DNA of 64,000 nt from Clostridium sp. NkU-1 (GCA_001312405.1 BBDR01000004.1:310001-374000); one strand, 5' to 3'. Positions 1-9,850 are shown, numbered from the stretch's first letter. Translations and numbers: made by a program. The notes: generated from the letters alone by a model not told the origin.

Positions 1-879
1 GGCATGCAGATGCAGGAAAATCATTTCTCCTGCCATGAATACCAATATGTATGAAAATCCAATCGTTCAGGATAATCTAAGGATTTGTGAATCCTATGGA
101 ATGGAAGTGATACGCCCTGATTTCGGATATCTGGCCTGTGGAGATATCGGGGCAGGAAAGATGCCGGATCCTGAGGTGCTTTTTGATTTCATTGAAAGAG
201 AAGTCTGCTTTGAAAAGGACCTGGCAGGAAAGAAAATTCTGGTTACCGCCGGTCCCACCAGGGAAGCCATTGATCCGGTCCGGTTTATCACCAACCATTC
301 CACAGGAAAAATGGGCTATGCTGTGGCAAAGGCGGCTTCTCTCCGGGGGGCGGAAGTGACGCTTGTGAGCGGAAGAACGGCTGTGCCAAAGCCTCGGTTT
401 GTACACCTCATAGAAGTTGACAGCGCAAAGGAAATGTTTAATGCGGTTACGGCGAAAGCAGGAGAACAGGATGCTGTCATTAAGGCCGCCGCTGTGGCGG
501 ATTACCGTCCAAAACACGTAGGAACGGAAAAAAACAAAGAAAAAAAGAGGGAGAAATGGTTATAGAACTGGAACGGACGGACGATATCCTTAAATGGCTG
601 GGAGAGCATCGGAAAAAGGGACAGTTTCTTTGCGGCTTTTCCATGGAAACCCAGAACATGCTGGAAAATTCAAGGGTAAAGCTTGATAAAAAGAAAATCG
701 ATATGATTGTTGCCAATAACTTAAAAGTGGCCGGAGCCGGTTTTGGAACAGATACTAATGTAGTCACCATCATAACAAAGGAAAAAGAGCTGCCGCTTGA
801 GACCATGACAAAGGATGAAGTAGCGCACCGCATTCTGGATGAGATATTTACCCGTCAGAATGAGGGAAAGAAGGAGTAG
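1..879 (+). CDS. coaBC: Coenzyme A biosynthesis bifunctional protein CoaBC, 5' end outside window
   Basis: CoaC decarboxylates phosphopantothenoylcysteine and CoaB makes that intermediate from phosphopantothenate, Cys and CTP; this is cytosolic CoA synthesis. The window opens inside the C-terminal part of CoaC, with the PAMNTNMY motif. CoaB follows, with VTAGPTREAIDPVR, NHSTGKMG and near the C-terminus MIVANNLKVAGAGFGTDTN. Two single-base losses break the frame, in an A run near position 18 and in the A-rich stretch 530-550 (frame 2 to frame 1). Both lie at homopolymers in an essential gene, so I treat them as sequence errors. Family assignment is firm. Confidence 0.93.
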
Positions 880-885
880 GGCATT

Positions 886-1701
886 ATGAGAATTGAGAAA
901 AGACAAATGATTGTACCAGGGCAGTTGACCGGCCCAGTTTGCCTGACCGGTTATTTATTGGACAGCATAAGCGTAAATCCGGATATGCTCCGCCCTGCTG
1001 TTATCGTGCTTCCCGGAGGCGGATACAGCCGTAAGTCGGACCGGGAGAGCGAACCAATAGCCCTGCAGTTTATGTCCATGGGCTGCCACAGTTTTATTCT
1101 GGATTACAGCGTGGACCCCAACCGCTTTCCAACTTCACTAAGGGAGCTTGGGGAGGCGGTGGCTTTCATCCGGGAACACGGGGCAGAGTGGAAGGTTGAT
1201 ACCAATAAAATCATTGTATGCGGTTTTTCTGCCGCAGGGCATTTGGCCTGCAGCCTTGGGGTTTTCTGGGAAAAGGATTTTGTTTGGGAAGCCATAAAAC
1301 GGACTCCAGGGGAAATCCGTCCGGATGGACTGATTTTAAATTATCCTGTGATCACAAGCGGAGAATTTAAGCATGCCGGTTCTATTTTAAGCCTTCTGGG
1401 AGAACATGCGACAACAGAAGAGACAGCGGCAGTATCTTTAGAAAACTTTGTAACGGAGAAGACCCCGAAAACCTTCCTATGGCATACGTATACCGATAAT
1501 GCGGTTCCTCTTGAAAACAGCCTGCTCCTGGCTGCTGCCATGAGAAGGCATAACGTAAATTTTGAACTTCATGTTTATCCTGCAGGAGGCCACGGCTTAT
1601 CTCTTGCCAACGAGGAAACGGCAGGCTCCAATGAGTCCCTTATAGAACCCTCCTGCCAGAGCTGGATTTCCCTTGCAAAAACCTGGATTTCTAATTTCTA
1701 A
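886..1701 (+). CDS. Alpha/beta hydrolase, esterase/lipase-like
   Basis: Intact 271-residue soluble alpha/beta hydrolase. PGGGYSRKSDRE near residues 43-54 looks like the oxyanion-hole HGGG-type strand turn, and GFSAAGH near 111-117 is the nucleophile elbow with Ser as nucleophile. HVYPAGGHG near 225-233 holds the probable catalytic His. The arrangement resembles the BD-FAE/acetyl-xylan-esterase-like group, but the substrate cannot be read from sequence. It starts 6 bp after coaBC, so it is probably co-transcribed. No signal peptide is visible. Confidence 0.8.
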   Translation: MRIEKRQMIVPGQLTGPVCLTGYLLDSISVNPDMLRPAVIVLPGGGYSRKSDRESEPIALQFMSMGCHSFILDYSVDPNRFPTSLRELGEAVAFIREHGAEWKVDTNKIIVCGFSAAGHLACSLGVFWEKDFVWEAIKRTPGEIRPDGLILNYPVITSGEFKHAGSILSLLGEHATTEETAAVSLENFVTEKTPKTFLWHTYTDNAVPLENSLLLAAAMRRHNVNFELHVYPAGGHGLSLANEETAGSNESLIEPSCQSWISLAKTWISNF

Positions 1702-1717
1702 TATGAAAGAAAGAATC

Positions 1718-1746
1718 TTGACTTGTGATTAGAATCATACTACAAT
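1718..1746 (+). promoter_or_regulatory. Sigma-A promoter of prfC
   Basis: TTGACT (1718-1723), a 17-bp spacer and TACAAT (1741-1746), about 40 bp upstream of the prfC start. Confidence 0.6.
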
Positions 1747-1785
1747 AGACAAGATCTAGACGTAAATTTTGGAGGAACTATTTTT

Positions 1786-3373
1786 GTGAATATAGCGGAA
1801 GAAATTAAAAAGAGAAGAACATTTGCCATTATTTCCCATCCGGATGCGGGAAAAACTACTTTGACCGAGAAATTTCTGCTTTATGGAGGTGCCATTAATC
1901 TGGCCGGAACCGTAAAAGGAAGAAAAGGCGCCAAGCATGCTGTTTCCGACTGGATGGAGATAGAAAAGGAGAGAGGAATTTCCGTCACCTCCTCTGTTTT
2001 GCAGTTTAATTACGACGGGTTCTGCATCAACATTCTGGATACACCAGGCCACCAGGATTTCTCTGAGGATACCTACCGTACCCTTATGGCGGCCGATTCC
2101 GCTGTCATGGTCATTGACGGTTCCAAAGGTGTGGAGGCTCAGACCATCAAGCTGTTTAAAGTCTGCGTTATGCGTCATATCCCCATTTTTACATTTGTGA
2201 ATAAGATGGACCGGGAAGCAAGGGATCCCTTTGAACTGATGGATGAGATCGAGGAAGTCCTTGGGATCAGAACCTGTCCGGTCAACTGGCCCATTGGCTG
2301 CGGAAAGGAATTTAAAGGGTTTATGACCGCTTTAAAGAAACCATAACCACATTCCGGGCCACATCAAACGGCCAGAAGGAAGTAGAGGCAACAGAAGTCC
2401 AGCTGGGAGATGCCCAGGTGGATGGCTGATCGGAGAAAGCTATCACCAGCAGCTTATGGAGGATATCGAGCTTCTTGACGGTGCCAGTGATGAGTTGGAT
2501 ATGGAACGGGTCGGAAGGGGAGATTTATCTCCCGTATTTTTCGGTTCAGCTCTTACAAACTTTGGGGTGGAGACATTTTTACAGCATTTTCTTCAGATGA
2601 CGACCTCTCCTCTGCCAAGACTGACAACAACAGGAGTTGTGGACCCCTTTGAAGAAGATTTTTCTGCTTTTGTATTCAAAATACAGGCCAACATGAATAA
2701 GGCCCACAGAGACCGTATTGCATTCATGCGGATCGTATCCGGCAAGTTTCATGCAGGCATGGAGGTCAATCACGTGCAGGGCGGAAAAAAACTGCGCCTG
2801 TCACAGCCGCAGCAGATCATGGCCCAGGACAGGAAGATCGTGGAAGAGGCCTATGCAGGTGATATTATCGGAGTTTTTGATCCGGGCATTTTCTCCATTG
2901 GAGACACTCTTTGCAAATCAAATGAAAAATTTGAATATGAGGGAATCCCTACCTTTGCGCCGGAGCATTTCGCAAGAGTGCGGCAGATGGACACCATGAA
3001 AAGAAAGCAGTTTATCAAAGGCGTAAACCAGATCGCACAGGAAGGTGCCATTCAGATCTTCCAGGAGTTTAATACAGGAATGGAAGAGATCATTGTGGGA
3101 GTCGTGGGAGAACTGCAGTTTGAGGTATTGACCTATCGTCTGGAAAATGAGTACAATGTGGAAGTAAGACTTGAGAAGCTTCCATATGAATATATCCGAT
3201 GGATCGAGAACAGGGATGAAATTGATGTGGCTAAGATTCAGGGCACGTCTGATATGAAACGGATCAAGGATTTAAAAGACAATCCACTTCTTTTATTTGT
3301 CAACAGCTGGAGCGTTGGCATGGTATTGGATCGCAATCCGGGACTAAAGCTTTCTGAATTCGGCCACAACTAA
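1786..3373 (+). CDS. prfC: Peptide chain release factor 3
   Basis: Translational GTPase that recycles RF1/RF2 from the ribosome. G1 is HPDAGKTTL near residues 19-27, G3 is DTPGHQDF near 83-90, G4 is NKMD near 140; the C-terminal part has the RF3-specific [16 protein letters not shown]. The start is GTG at 1786 behind GGAGG. Two single-base losses interrupt the reading frame: one G in the GGG at about 2319-2321, and one G near 2425 (GATGGCTG). Restoring both gives a continuous RF3 of about 529 residues, the usual length. Its own promoter lies upstream. Confidence 0.94.
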
Positions 3374-3430
3374 GATGCCGGGAAGCAGGTGACGGTTTAA
3401 TAAGAATAAAATATAAGGAGGCAGCAGACA

Positions 3431-3883
3431 ATGAGTAAAATTGATGAAGTAAGGGCAGCCATGGTAGAGGCGATGAAGGCAAAGGACAAGCAGAGAAAAG
3501 ATTCCTTATCCATGCTTCTTTCTGCGCTTAAGAATTTTGAAATCGATAAAAAGGATCACACCCCTATTACAGAGGACGAGGCCAATGCGGTAGTAAAGAA
3601 GGAAATCAAGCAGACTCAGGAAACTCATGATCTGGCGCCTGAAGACAGGACAGACATCAGGGAAGAAGCTGCGTTTCGTATTTCCGTTTATAAGGAATTT
3701 GCTCCGGAGGATATGGGAGAGGAGCAGATTAAGGAGATCATCCGTTCTGTCCTTGCGGAACTTGGAATTGAAGCTCCCACTGGAGCGGATAAGGGAAGGA
3801 TCATGAAGGTCCTGATGCCCAAGGTGAAAGGAAAAGCGGACGGCAAGGCGGTAAATGAAGCACTGGCATCTATGATGAAATAA
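3431..3883 (+). CDS. yqeY: GatB/YqeY domain protein
   Basis: Small soluble protein of 150 residues, the full usual length of the YqeY family, which shares the tRNA-binding tail domain of GatB. It has the expected early helices (AMKAKDKQRKDSLSMLLSAL) and a C-terminal region ending KGKADGKAVNEALASMMK. The exact cell role is unsettled, with tRNA or translation quality control suggested by the fold. The Shine-Dalgarno AAGGAGG sits about 10 bp upstream. Confidence 0.9.
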   Translation: MSKIDEVRAAMVEAMKAKDKQRKDSLSMLLSALKNFEIDKKDHTPITEDEANAVVKKEIKQTQETHDLAPEDRTDIREEAAFRISVYKEFAPEDMGEEQIKEIIRSVLAELGIEAPTGADKGRIMKVLMPKVKGKADGKAVNEALASMMK

Positions 3884-3886
3884 GAA

Positions 3887-3906
3887 ACACCCTGCGGGTG
3901 TTCCTG
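3887..3906 (+). terminator. Short hairpin after yqeY
   Basis: GAACACC-like arms (AACACCC/GGGTGTT) fold around a tiny loop just after the yqeY stop. The T tract is weak, so termination is likely partial. Confidence 0.4.
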
Positions 3907-3953
3907 TATATCCAAAAAGACGGGCGGAAATTAAGAAAAAAGAGGTGTGGATC

Positions 3954-5358
3954 ATGTATAGGAAAGAAATAGAAGAATATATAGAGTCACATAAGCAGGA
4001 AATGATAGAAGACATCTGTACGCTATGCCGCATTAACAGCGAAAAGATGCCCTACAGGGAAGGGATGCCCTATGGGCCGGGAGCGTTTGATGCGTTGAAT
4101 GAAGCTCTGGCCATGGCGGAATCCTATGGTTTTTCCATTACCAATTATGATAATTATGTTGGAACGGCAGACTTAAACCATAAGGAGCACCAGCTTGATA
4201 TCCTGGCCCATCTTGATGTGGTGCCGGCTGGAGAAGGCTGGAAGGAGACGGAGCCTTTTGAGCCGGTAGTAAAGGGAGATAAATTATTTGGCAGGGGAAC
4301 AGCAGATGATAAGGGCCCGGCTGTTGCGGCGCTTTATGCCATGAGAGCAGTAAAAGAACTGAATATTCCCCTTAAGAAAAATGTGCGGCTGATCCTTGGA
4401 ACTGACGAGGAGTGCGGAAGCTCGGACATCGAGCACTATTATGCCATAGAAAAGGAAGCTCCAATGACCTTTTCTCCTGACGGCTCCTTCCCTGTTGTGA
4501 ATACGGAAAAAGGCGGCTTAAACGGCCATTTTACCGCAGAATGGACTGTCTCTGGCCAGCTTCCGAAGCTGGTGGGCTTGGAGGCAGGAGCCAAGGTAAA
4601 CGTGGTACCAGGGAAGGCCAGTGCAGTTGTGGCAGGCATTGATGCAGAAGCTCTTGAACATGCCGCAGCAGAATGTGAAAAAAAGGACGGGAATCCGTTT
4701 TGAGCTGAAAATGGATGAGGATACAGCAACCATTACTGCTATCGGTGAAAGCGCTCATGCTTCTCTCCCTGAGGAAGGAAATAACGCCCTGACCGGACTT
4801 CTTTTATACTTAACAGAGCTTCCTCTGGCAGAGTGTGAGCAGATGACCATGATCCGCCGCCTTTTAGAGCTGATTCCTCACGGGGATACTTCAGGAGAGG
4901 CTTTGGGAATTGCAATGGAAGATGAGCTTTCCGGCAGCCTGACTCTGGCATTCAGCCTTTTAAAGGTGACAGAATCCGGTCTGGAGGGAACCTTTGACAG
5001 CCGGTGCCCGGTCTGTGCCACAGAGGAAAATGTTCTGGCGGTAGTAAGAAGGAACATGGCGGAAAAGGGCTTTACCCTTCATAATGATTCCATGAAGCCG
5101 CCTCATCATGTGGATGGAAATTCCGAATTTGTAAAGACCCTGCTGAGTGCTTATGAAAGCTATACAGGCCGGAAAGGTGAGTGTGTATCCATGGGTGGCG
5201 GTACCTATGTTCATGCATTAAAGAACGGCGTTGCTTTTGGCGCTTCCATGCCGGGGACTGATAACCGGATGCATGGGGCCGATGAGTACGCAGTCATTGA
5301 GGAACTGACCGTAAGTGCGAAAATATTTGCGCAGGTGATTGTTGACTTGTGTTCATAA
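3954..5358 (+). CDS. pepV: M20 family dipeptidase, PepV-like
   Basis: Zinc metallopeptidase that cleaves Xaa-dipeptides (PepV/carnosinase-like) in the cytosol. Metal and catalytic signatures are HLDVVPAGEGW near residue 80, GRGTADDKGP near 110-120 and GTDEECGSSD near 145; the late MPGTDNRMHGADEY carries the last metal ligand. The second ATG (3954) fits GAGGTG best. One extra A in the A7 run at 4678-4684 shifts the frame; with six A the protein is about 467 residues, as expected for PepV. Treated as a sequence error. Confidence 0.9.
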
Positions 5359-5394
5359 AAATCGTGTTTTTTATTTTAAATTTATAAATTAGTA

Positions 5395-5423
5395 TTGACA
5401 AAAACAGGAAGAGAGCGTAAAAT
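5395..5423 (+). promoter_or_regulatory. Strong sigma-A promoter of the met leader and metNIQ
   Basis: Consensus TTGACA (5395-5400), 17-bp spacer, TAAAAT (5418-5423). Transcription should begin near 5430, about 310 nt before metN, leaving a long leader. Confidence 0.75.
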
Positions 5424-5481
5424 ACGCCTCATAAAGGAATTCCTAGTTTGCCTATAGGAATCAGTGGGAGGAGTAGCTGCC

Positions 5482-5577
5482 ATGAACCAGTGGAAAACCA
5501 TGCAGATGAATATGAACCAGATGAGCGGCATGTGTATGATGATGTGTCGTGTATCAGAGTGCATAAAAATACGATAA
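5482..5577 (+). CDS. Methionine-rich leader peptide, 31 residues
   Basis: A 31-codon ORF beginning MNQWKTMQMNMNQMSG, with 9 Met including a run of three (residues 19-21) and three Cys. It has an excellent Shine-Dalgarno, GGGAGGAG at 5466-5473, 8 nt before ATG. It lies between a consensus promoter and a terminator hairpin (5640-5675) ahead of the methionine transporter operon. This layout fits a ribosome-stalling attenuator that reads Met-tRNA supply. The coding call is sequence-based; the regulatory role is inference. The Met/Cys content could alternatively suggest metal binding. Confidence 0.65.
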   Translation: MNQWKTMQMNMNQMSGMCMMMCRVSECIKIR

Positions 5578-5639
5578 TCATTTCATTTGTATGGATTGTG
5601 ATTGGAATTCGCTGAGAGCAGCAAAACGCGGAAATTTTA

Positions 5640-5675
5640 AAGGTCGCAAGTCTGTGCAGGGCTTGCGGCCTTTTT
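5640..5675 (+). terminator. Attenuator-type terminator before metN
   Basis: AAAGGTCGCAAG pairs with CTTGCGGCCTTT (one G-U), followed by five T. It lies 63 bp after the leader ORF and 67 bp before metN, inside the transcript starting near 5430, so metNIQ expression requires read-through. Confidence 0.75.
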
Positions 5676-5741
5676 GTACCTTAAAGAAACAACCCTTTAT
5701 GCCCAGAAAGATGGGCAGGAATGAAGAAAGGAAATGGATAT

Positions 5742-6764
5742 ATGCAGTCAGCAGAACCTATTATCCAGCTGGTGGGACTTGGAAAAGAGTTTCGTACCGC
5801 TAACGGCCCGATTAAGGCCCTGGACGATATCAACCTGTCTATTGAACAGGGGGAGATATTTGGAATTATCGGTTTAAGCGGAGCCGGAAAAAGTACTTTG
5901 GTCCGCTGTATCAATTATCTTGAAATACCAACATCCGGAGATGTACTTTTTGAAAACAAGAGCCTGACCGCTATGCGGCCGAAGGAGCAGAGACTGGCCA
6001 GACAGTCCATGGGAATGATTTTTCAGCAGTTCAACCTGCTGGCCCAAAGAAACATCTTACAAAATGTCTGTTTTCCTCTGGAAATCGCCAAGGTCCCGAA
6101 AAAGGAAGGATTAAAAAGAGCTATGGAGCTTTTGGAAATCGTTGGGTTAAAGGACCGGGCCAAGGCTTATCCGGCCCAGCTGTCAGGAGGACAGAAGCAA
6201 AGAGTCGCCATTGCAAGAGCCCTGGCAACCAATCCCAAGGTTCTCCTTTGCGATGAGGCTACAAGCGCTTTGGATCCGAATACCACAAAATCCATACTTG
6301 GACTTTTAAAGGATATTAATAAGTCCATGGGGGTTACCGTAGTTGTTATCACCCATGAGATGTCGGTAATAGAAGCCATTTGTGACCGGGTCGCGATCAT
6401 TGACCAGAGCCATATCGCAGAGGTGGGAAGCGTTACGGAAATATTCTCTGAGCCAAAGTCGAAGATCGGCAGACAGCTTATTTTAGGGGATGCAGCGGAA
6501 CGGGTCAGCTGCTTCGGCGGCTCCAGAAGGGTCCGGATTTCCTTTGACGGACGGTCTTCCTTTGAACCGGTACTTGCCAATATGATATTGGCCTGTAAGG
6601 TCCCGGTAAACATTATGCATGCAGAGACCAGGGATATTAACGGAACCGCTATGGGACAGATGGTCATCCAGCTTCCGGAGGAGGAAGTGGATCAAACCAG
6701 GATTCTTAATTATTTGAAGACAGCGGGAATCACACATGAGGAGGTGAAGGATTATGATCTTTGA
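5742..6764 (+). CDS. metN: Methionine ABC transporter ATP-binding protein
   Basis: Energises methionine uptake with MetI and MetQ at the membrane. Walker A is GLSGAGKST near residue 45, the signature is LSGGQKQRVA near 147, Walker B is LLCDEATSALDP near 168, and the H-loop ITHEM follows. The last ~80 residues are the NIL ligand-sensing domain typical of MetN (feedback by methionine). ATG 5742 is preferred over in-frame ATG 5721 because AAAGGA precedes it at good distance. It overlaps metI by 11 bp, implying translational coupling. Confidence 0.93.
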   Translation: MQSAEPIIQLVGLGKEFRTANGPIKALDDINLSIEQGEIFGIIGLSGAGKSTLVRCINYLEIPTSGDVLFENKSLTAMRPKEQRLARQSMGMIFQQFNLLAQRNILQNVCFPLEIAKVPKKEGLKRAMELLEIVGLKDRAKAYPAQLSGGQKQRVAIARALATNPKVLLCDEATSALDPNTTKSILGLLKDINKSMGVTVVVITHEMSVIEAICDRVAIIDQSHIAEVGSVTEIFSEPKSKIGRQLILGDAAERVSCFGGSRRVRISFDGRSSFEPVLANMILACKVPVNIMHAETRDINGTAMGQMVIQLPEEEVDQTRILNYLKTAGITHEEVKDYDL

Positions 6765-7419
6765 TGCAACCGTTTTGCAGATGCTTAAAACAGGCATATG
6801 GGAAAGCTTGTACATGACATTTACCTCATCCTTTTTTTCATACCTGATTGGAATCCCCTTAGGCATTATACTGGTCGTTACGGATAAAGACGGGATTTAC
6901 CCTATCCCCTGGTTTCAGCGGATACTGGGGCTTGTTATAAACCTGCTCCGTTCCGTGCCGTTTATCATCTTACTTATTATGGTGCTTCCTATTACAAAGG
7001 CTATTGTGGGTACTACCCTGGGAGCAACGGCTGTGATCCCGCCTTTGGTAATAGCTTCCGCACCCTATGTAGCAAGAGTCGTGGAAGCCTCCTTTAAGGA
7101 AGTGGATCCAGGTGTGATCGAAGCGGCAAAATCCATGGGTTCCTCCACCTTTCAAATCATTTGGAAGGTCCTTCTTCCGGAGGCAAAGCCTTCACTTTTA
7201 GTGGGAGCAGCCCTTTGTATTACCACCATACTGGCCTATTCCGCCATGTCAGGCTTTGTAGGCGGAGGCGGACTTGGAGATATTGCAATTAAATACGGAT
7301 ATTATCGCTATCAGACGGAGATGATGTTCATTACCGTAGCAATTCTTGTCATCATTGTACAGGTTATCCAGGAAGCGGGAATGAAATTTTCCAGAGTGAG
7401 CGACAAGAGAATTAAATAG
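6754..7419 (+). CDS. metI: Methionine ABC transporter permease
   Basis: Membrane subunit of 221 residues with five predicted helices. The EAA coupling loop (VIEAAKSMGSSTFQIIWKVL, near residue 130) contacts MetN. Length and motif match MetI. It begins inside the end of metN, so the two are co-translated; metQ follows after 46 bp. Confidence 0.93.
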   Translation: MIFDATVLQMLKTGIWESLYMTFTSSFFSYLIGIPLGIILVVTDKDGIYPIPWFQRILGLVINLLRSVPFIILLIMVLPITKAIVGTTLGATAVIPPLVIASAPYVARVVEASFKEVDPGVIEAAKSMGSSTFQIIWKVLLPEAKPSLLVGAALCITTILAYSAMSGFVGGGGLGDIAIKYGYYRYQTEMMFITVAILVIIVQVIQEAGMKFSRVSDKRIK

Positions 7420-7465
7420 TAACTGCCTAAGGCGTTACCATAAAAAAATTTAAGGAGGAAAAATT

Positions 7466-8361
7466 ATGAAAAAAATCACTTTATGTACTTACGGCAGCAC
7501 TGTTAGTAGCAGGAGCGCTGACCGCATGCTCAGGAAGTAAGGGAGCACCGGAAACAACTGGGGCAACACAGGCTGCATCATCTGAGGAAACAAATGCAGA
7601 AGAAACAACGGCAGCAGAAGCATCCGGTGAACTGGAGAAAATCGTTGCCGGCGCAACTCCTTCTCCTCATGCAGAGATTTTAAATGCTGCAAAAGATATC
7701 CTGAAAGAAAAAGGCTTTGAGCTGGTTGTCAAGGAGTATACGGATTATGTGCAGCCAAACCTGGCTCTTGAATCCGGAGACTTAGATGCGAACTATTTCC
7801 AGCACAAGCCATATATGGATCAGTTTAATGAGGAAAAAGGAACCGATCTTGTAAGTGCGGCAGCCATTCATTATGAGCCCTTCGGCATTTATGCAGGAAA
7901 GACCGATTCCATTGATAAGCTTGCTGACGGAGCCCAGATCGCAGTTCCAAATGACGTTTCCAACGAAGCAAGAGCTCTTCTTTTACTGGCAGACCAGGGC
8001 CTGATTGAATTAAAGGAAGGCGTAGAGCTTGATGCAACCAAGAATGATATTGTAAAGAATGAAAAGAATTTTAAAATCGTTGAAGTAGAAGCAGCTCAGC
8101 TTCCCCGTTCCTTAGGTGATGTGGATGTGGCTGTTATCAATGGAAACTACGCCATTGAGGCAGGCTTAAAGGTATCTGATGCTCTGGCTGTTGAGGATGC
8201 CAAGTCTGTGGCAGCAACCCGTTACAGTAATATTATTGCAGTACGTGCGGGAGAGGAAAGCAGTGAGAAGACAAAAGCCCTTGTTGAGGCTTTGACAAGC
8301 GATACCATTAAAAAAGTTTCTTGAAGATACCTACGATGGTGCAGTAGTTCCTTCTTTCTAA
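7466..8361 (+). CDS. metQ: Methionine-binding lipoprotein
   Basis: Extracellular solute-binding lipoprotein (NLPA/MetQ family) that hands methionine to MetNI. Signal peptide and lipobox LTAC-SG lie near residues 17-23, followed by a Thr/Glu-rich linker, then the NLPA domain with VKEYTDYVQPN, DANYFQHKPY and DVDVAVINGNYA. Two extra-base errors break it: the A run after the start codon (7469-7475, A7 for A6) and the A run near 8308-8314, after which the true end FLEDTYDGAVVPSF reads through to 8361. Strong Shine-Dalgarno AAGGAGG. Confidence 0.92.
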
Positions 8362-8390
8362 ATAAGAGATTTTTGCAGCAATGATAAATA

Positions 8391-8434
8391 GCCGTTATGG
8401 AGACAGCTTTGTGCCGCTTCCATAGCGGCTTTTT
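8391..8434 (+). terminator. Terminator of metNIQ
   Basis: GCCGTTATGGA pairs with TCCATAGCGGC across a 17-nt loop and is followed by a T run. Confidence 0.8.
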
Positions 8435-8466
8435 GAGGCAAAAGGTTGATGGCAGAAAATATTAAT

Positions 8467-8495
8467 TTTACAGATAATGGAAATTATTGTATAAT
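8467..8495 (+). promoter_or_regulatory. Sigma-A promoter of the DUF4190/DUF975 pair
   Basis: TTTACA (8467-8472), 17 bp, TATAAT (8490-8495). The predicted start near 8502 leaves a ~120-nt structured leader. Confidence 0.7.
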
Positions 8496-8504
8496 TGTCA
8501 TATT

Positions 8505-8592
8505 GTGGTCGCAAGGACGTGACCATAATCGGATGGACGGCAGCAGAGAATGCTGCCTTTTATCAGAAGCTGCGTTGCATCTTCTGATAAGC
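8505..8592 (+). promoter_or_regulatory. Leader with three consecutive hairpins
   Basis: Hairpin 1 has arms TGGTC/GACCA (8506-8525). Hairpin 2 is GGCAGCA/TGCTGCC (8539-8557) followed by TTTTAT, terminator-like. Hairpin 3 is TTATCAGAAG/CTTCTGATAA (8560-8590), a perfect 10-bp stem. I do not recognise a known riboswitch; a cis-regulatory role is inference. Confidence 0.45.
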
Positions 8593-8623
8593 CCATATTA
8601 TGACAAAAAAGGAGATGATAGAA

Positions 8624-8971
8624 ATGGATCAGGATAATCAAGATGGTTCCTGGCAGGAACCCCAGGATTTGGATCGCGATGCAGGATATAAGCAGCCTGA
8701 GAGGCCAGCCCAGAACAATATGGCACTTGCTTCTCTGGTCATGGGGATTCTTGGGATTATTACCTCCTGCTGCTGTTACGGAGGCTTGATTTTTGGAAGC
8801 CTTGGGATATTGTTTGCCCTGCTTTCTAAGACGGAAGACAGGTTTGAAGGCTATGCAAAGGCAGGCCTTATTACTTCCTCCATTGCATTTGTGCTGGTTG
8901 TATTAGTTGTTATCATATTTATTGGAGCTGTGGCAATAAGTGACTTGGGATTAGGAGGTGCGCTTTCGTGA
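8624..8971 (+). CDS. DUF4190-type membrane protein
   Basis: Protein of 115 residues with a polar, Asp/Gln-rich N-terminal tail (~35 residues) and two hydrophobic segments separated by LLSKTEDRFEGYAKAGL, the DUF4190 pattern. Function unknown. ATG 8624 is chosen because GGAGATG lies 6 nt upstream; an upstream in-frame ATG (8600) has no good ribosome site. Its stop overlaps the next start by 4 bp (GTGA), so the two are translationally coupled. Confidence 0.75.
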   Translation: MDQDNQDGSWQEPQDLDRDAGYKQPERPAQNNMALASLVMGILGIITSCCCYGGLIFGSLGILFALLSKTEDRFEGYAKAGLITSSIAFVLVVLVVIIFIGAVAISDLGLGGALS

Positions 8972-9798
8972 AAACTTCATCATCAGAACTTAAAATGCGT
9001 GCAAAGCGGACCTTGAAAGGCAGATACGGCCTGTGCATTGGTATCCAGTTTATTGAATTTGCCATTCTTCTGGCAATATCTCTGGTGTATATTTTAACGT
9101 CATTTTCTTTGGGCTTGGTGAGAGATCCTTTTAATGACGGCGTACGCGGCATATCAGCAGGATATGTGGTCATGAAGGCAGGAGTTTATTTATCCTTCCT
9201 GGTAATTCTCTCTGTATACGGTCTTTTAAAGCCGGGTGTACTTAAGTTTTATCTGAATATGAGCACTGGCCAAACCGCCAGACTGTCTGATCTGCTCTTT
9301 GCTTTTCAGAACAAGCCTCATAGGTTTATAGGACTTTATTTTATAAATCTTTTGATAGGATTTGCATGGGGGATTCCCTACTTTGTAGTACTCTTTGTAG
9401 CATTCATCACTGATTATATACCGGTCATGGTGGTATTGCTGGTACTTACGTACCTGCTTCTGCTCATTGGAAGTTTTATTACAATGCTGTATTTATCCCA
9501 GTCCATGTTTCTTTTAATCGAGTCTCCGGATCAGAGGGTATTTGGGAGTCTTAAGGAAAGCGCGGCCATGATGAAGGGCAATAAGGGAGGTCTTTTTTTA
9601 CCTTTCTATAAGCTTCATTGGGATGATAGTCCTGGGATACTTTTCCATGGGAGTCGGCTTCCTCTGGATCAGCCCTATATTCACGCCACCCTGACAGAGT
9701 ATTATCTGGATCTTAAGGAGCGGCTTTCCTATAATTCCCCTAAAACAGGCGAAGAAGTCTCCTATGAGTCCATGTGGAACCAGGAAAATCAGTGGTAG
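8968..9798 (+). CDS. DUF975 family integral membrane protein
   Basis: Multi-helix membrane protein of the DUF975 family, with KMRAKRTLKGRYG at the start, several long hydrophobic helices, and TEYYLDLKERL near the end. The uncorrected translation has a nonsense stretch of about 30 residues around 9595-9695. An extra T in the T7 run at 9593-9599 and a lost base near 9690 compensate each other; corrected, the stretch reads YLSISFIGMIVLGYFSMGVG, the expected helix. GTG start. Role unknown. Confidence 0.75.
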   Translation: MKTSSSELKMRAKRTLKGRYGLCIGIQFIEFAILLAISLVYILTSFSLGLVRDPFNDGVRGISAGYVVMKAGVYLSFLVILSVYGLLKPGVLKFYLNMSTGQTARLSDLLFAFQNKPHRFIGLYFINLLIGFAWGIPYFVVLFVAFITDYIPVMVVLLVLTYLLLLIGSFITMLYLSQSMFLLIESPDQRVFGSLKESAAMMKGNKGGLFLPFYKLHWDDSPGILFHGSRLPLDQPYIHATLTEYYLDLKERLSYNSPKTGEEVSYESMWNQENQW

Positions 9799-9850
9799 AA
9801 CCGTGTCATACAAAGGGGGTACGCATAGAATATACTAAGGAGGTGTATCT

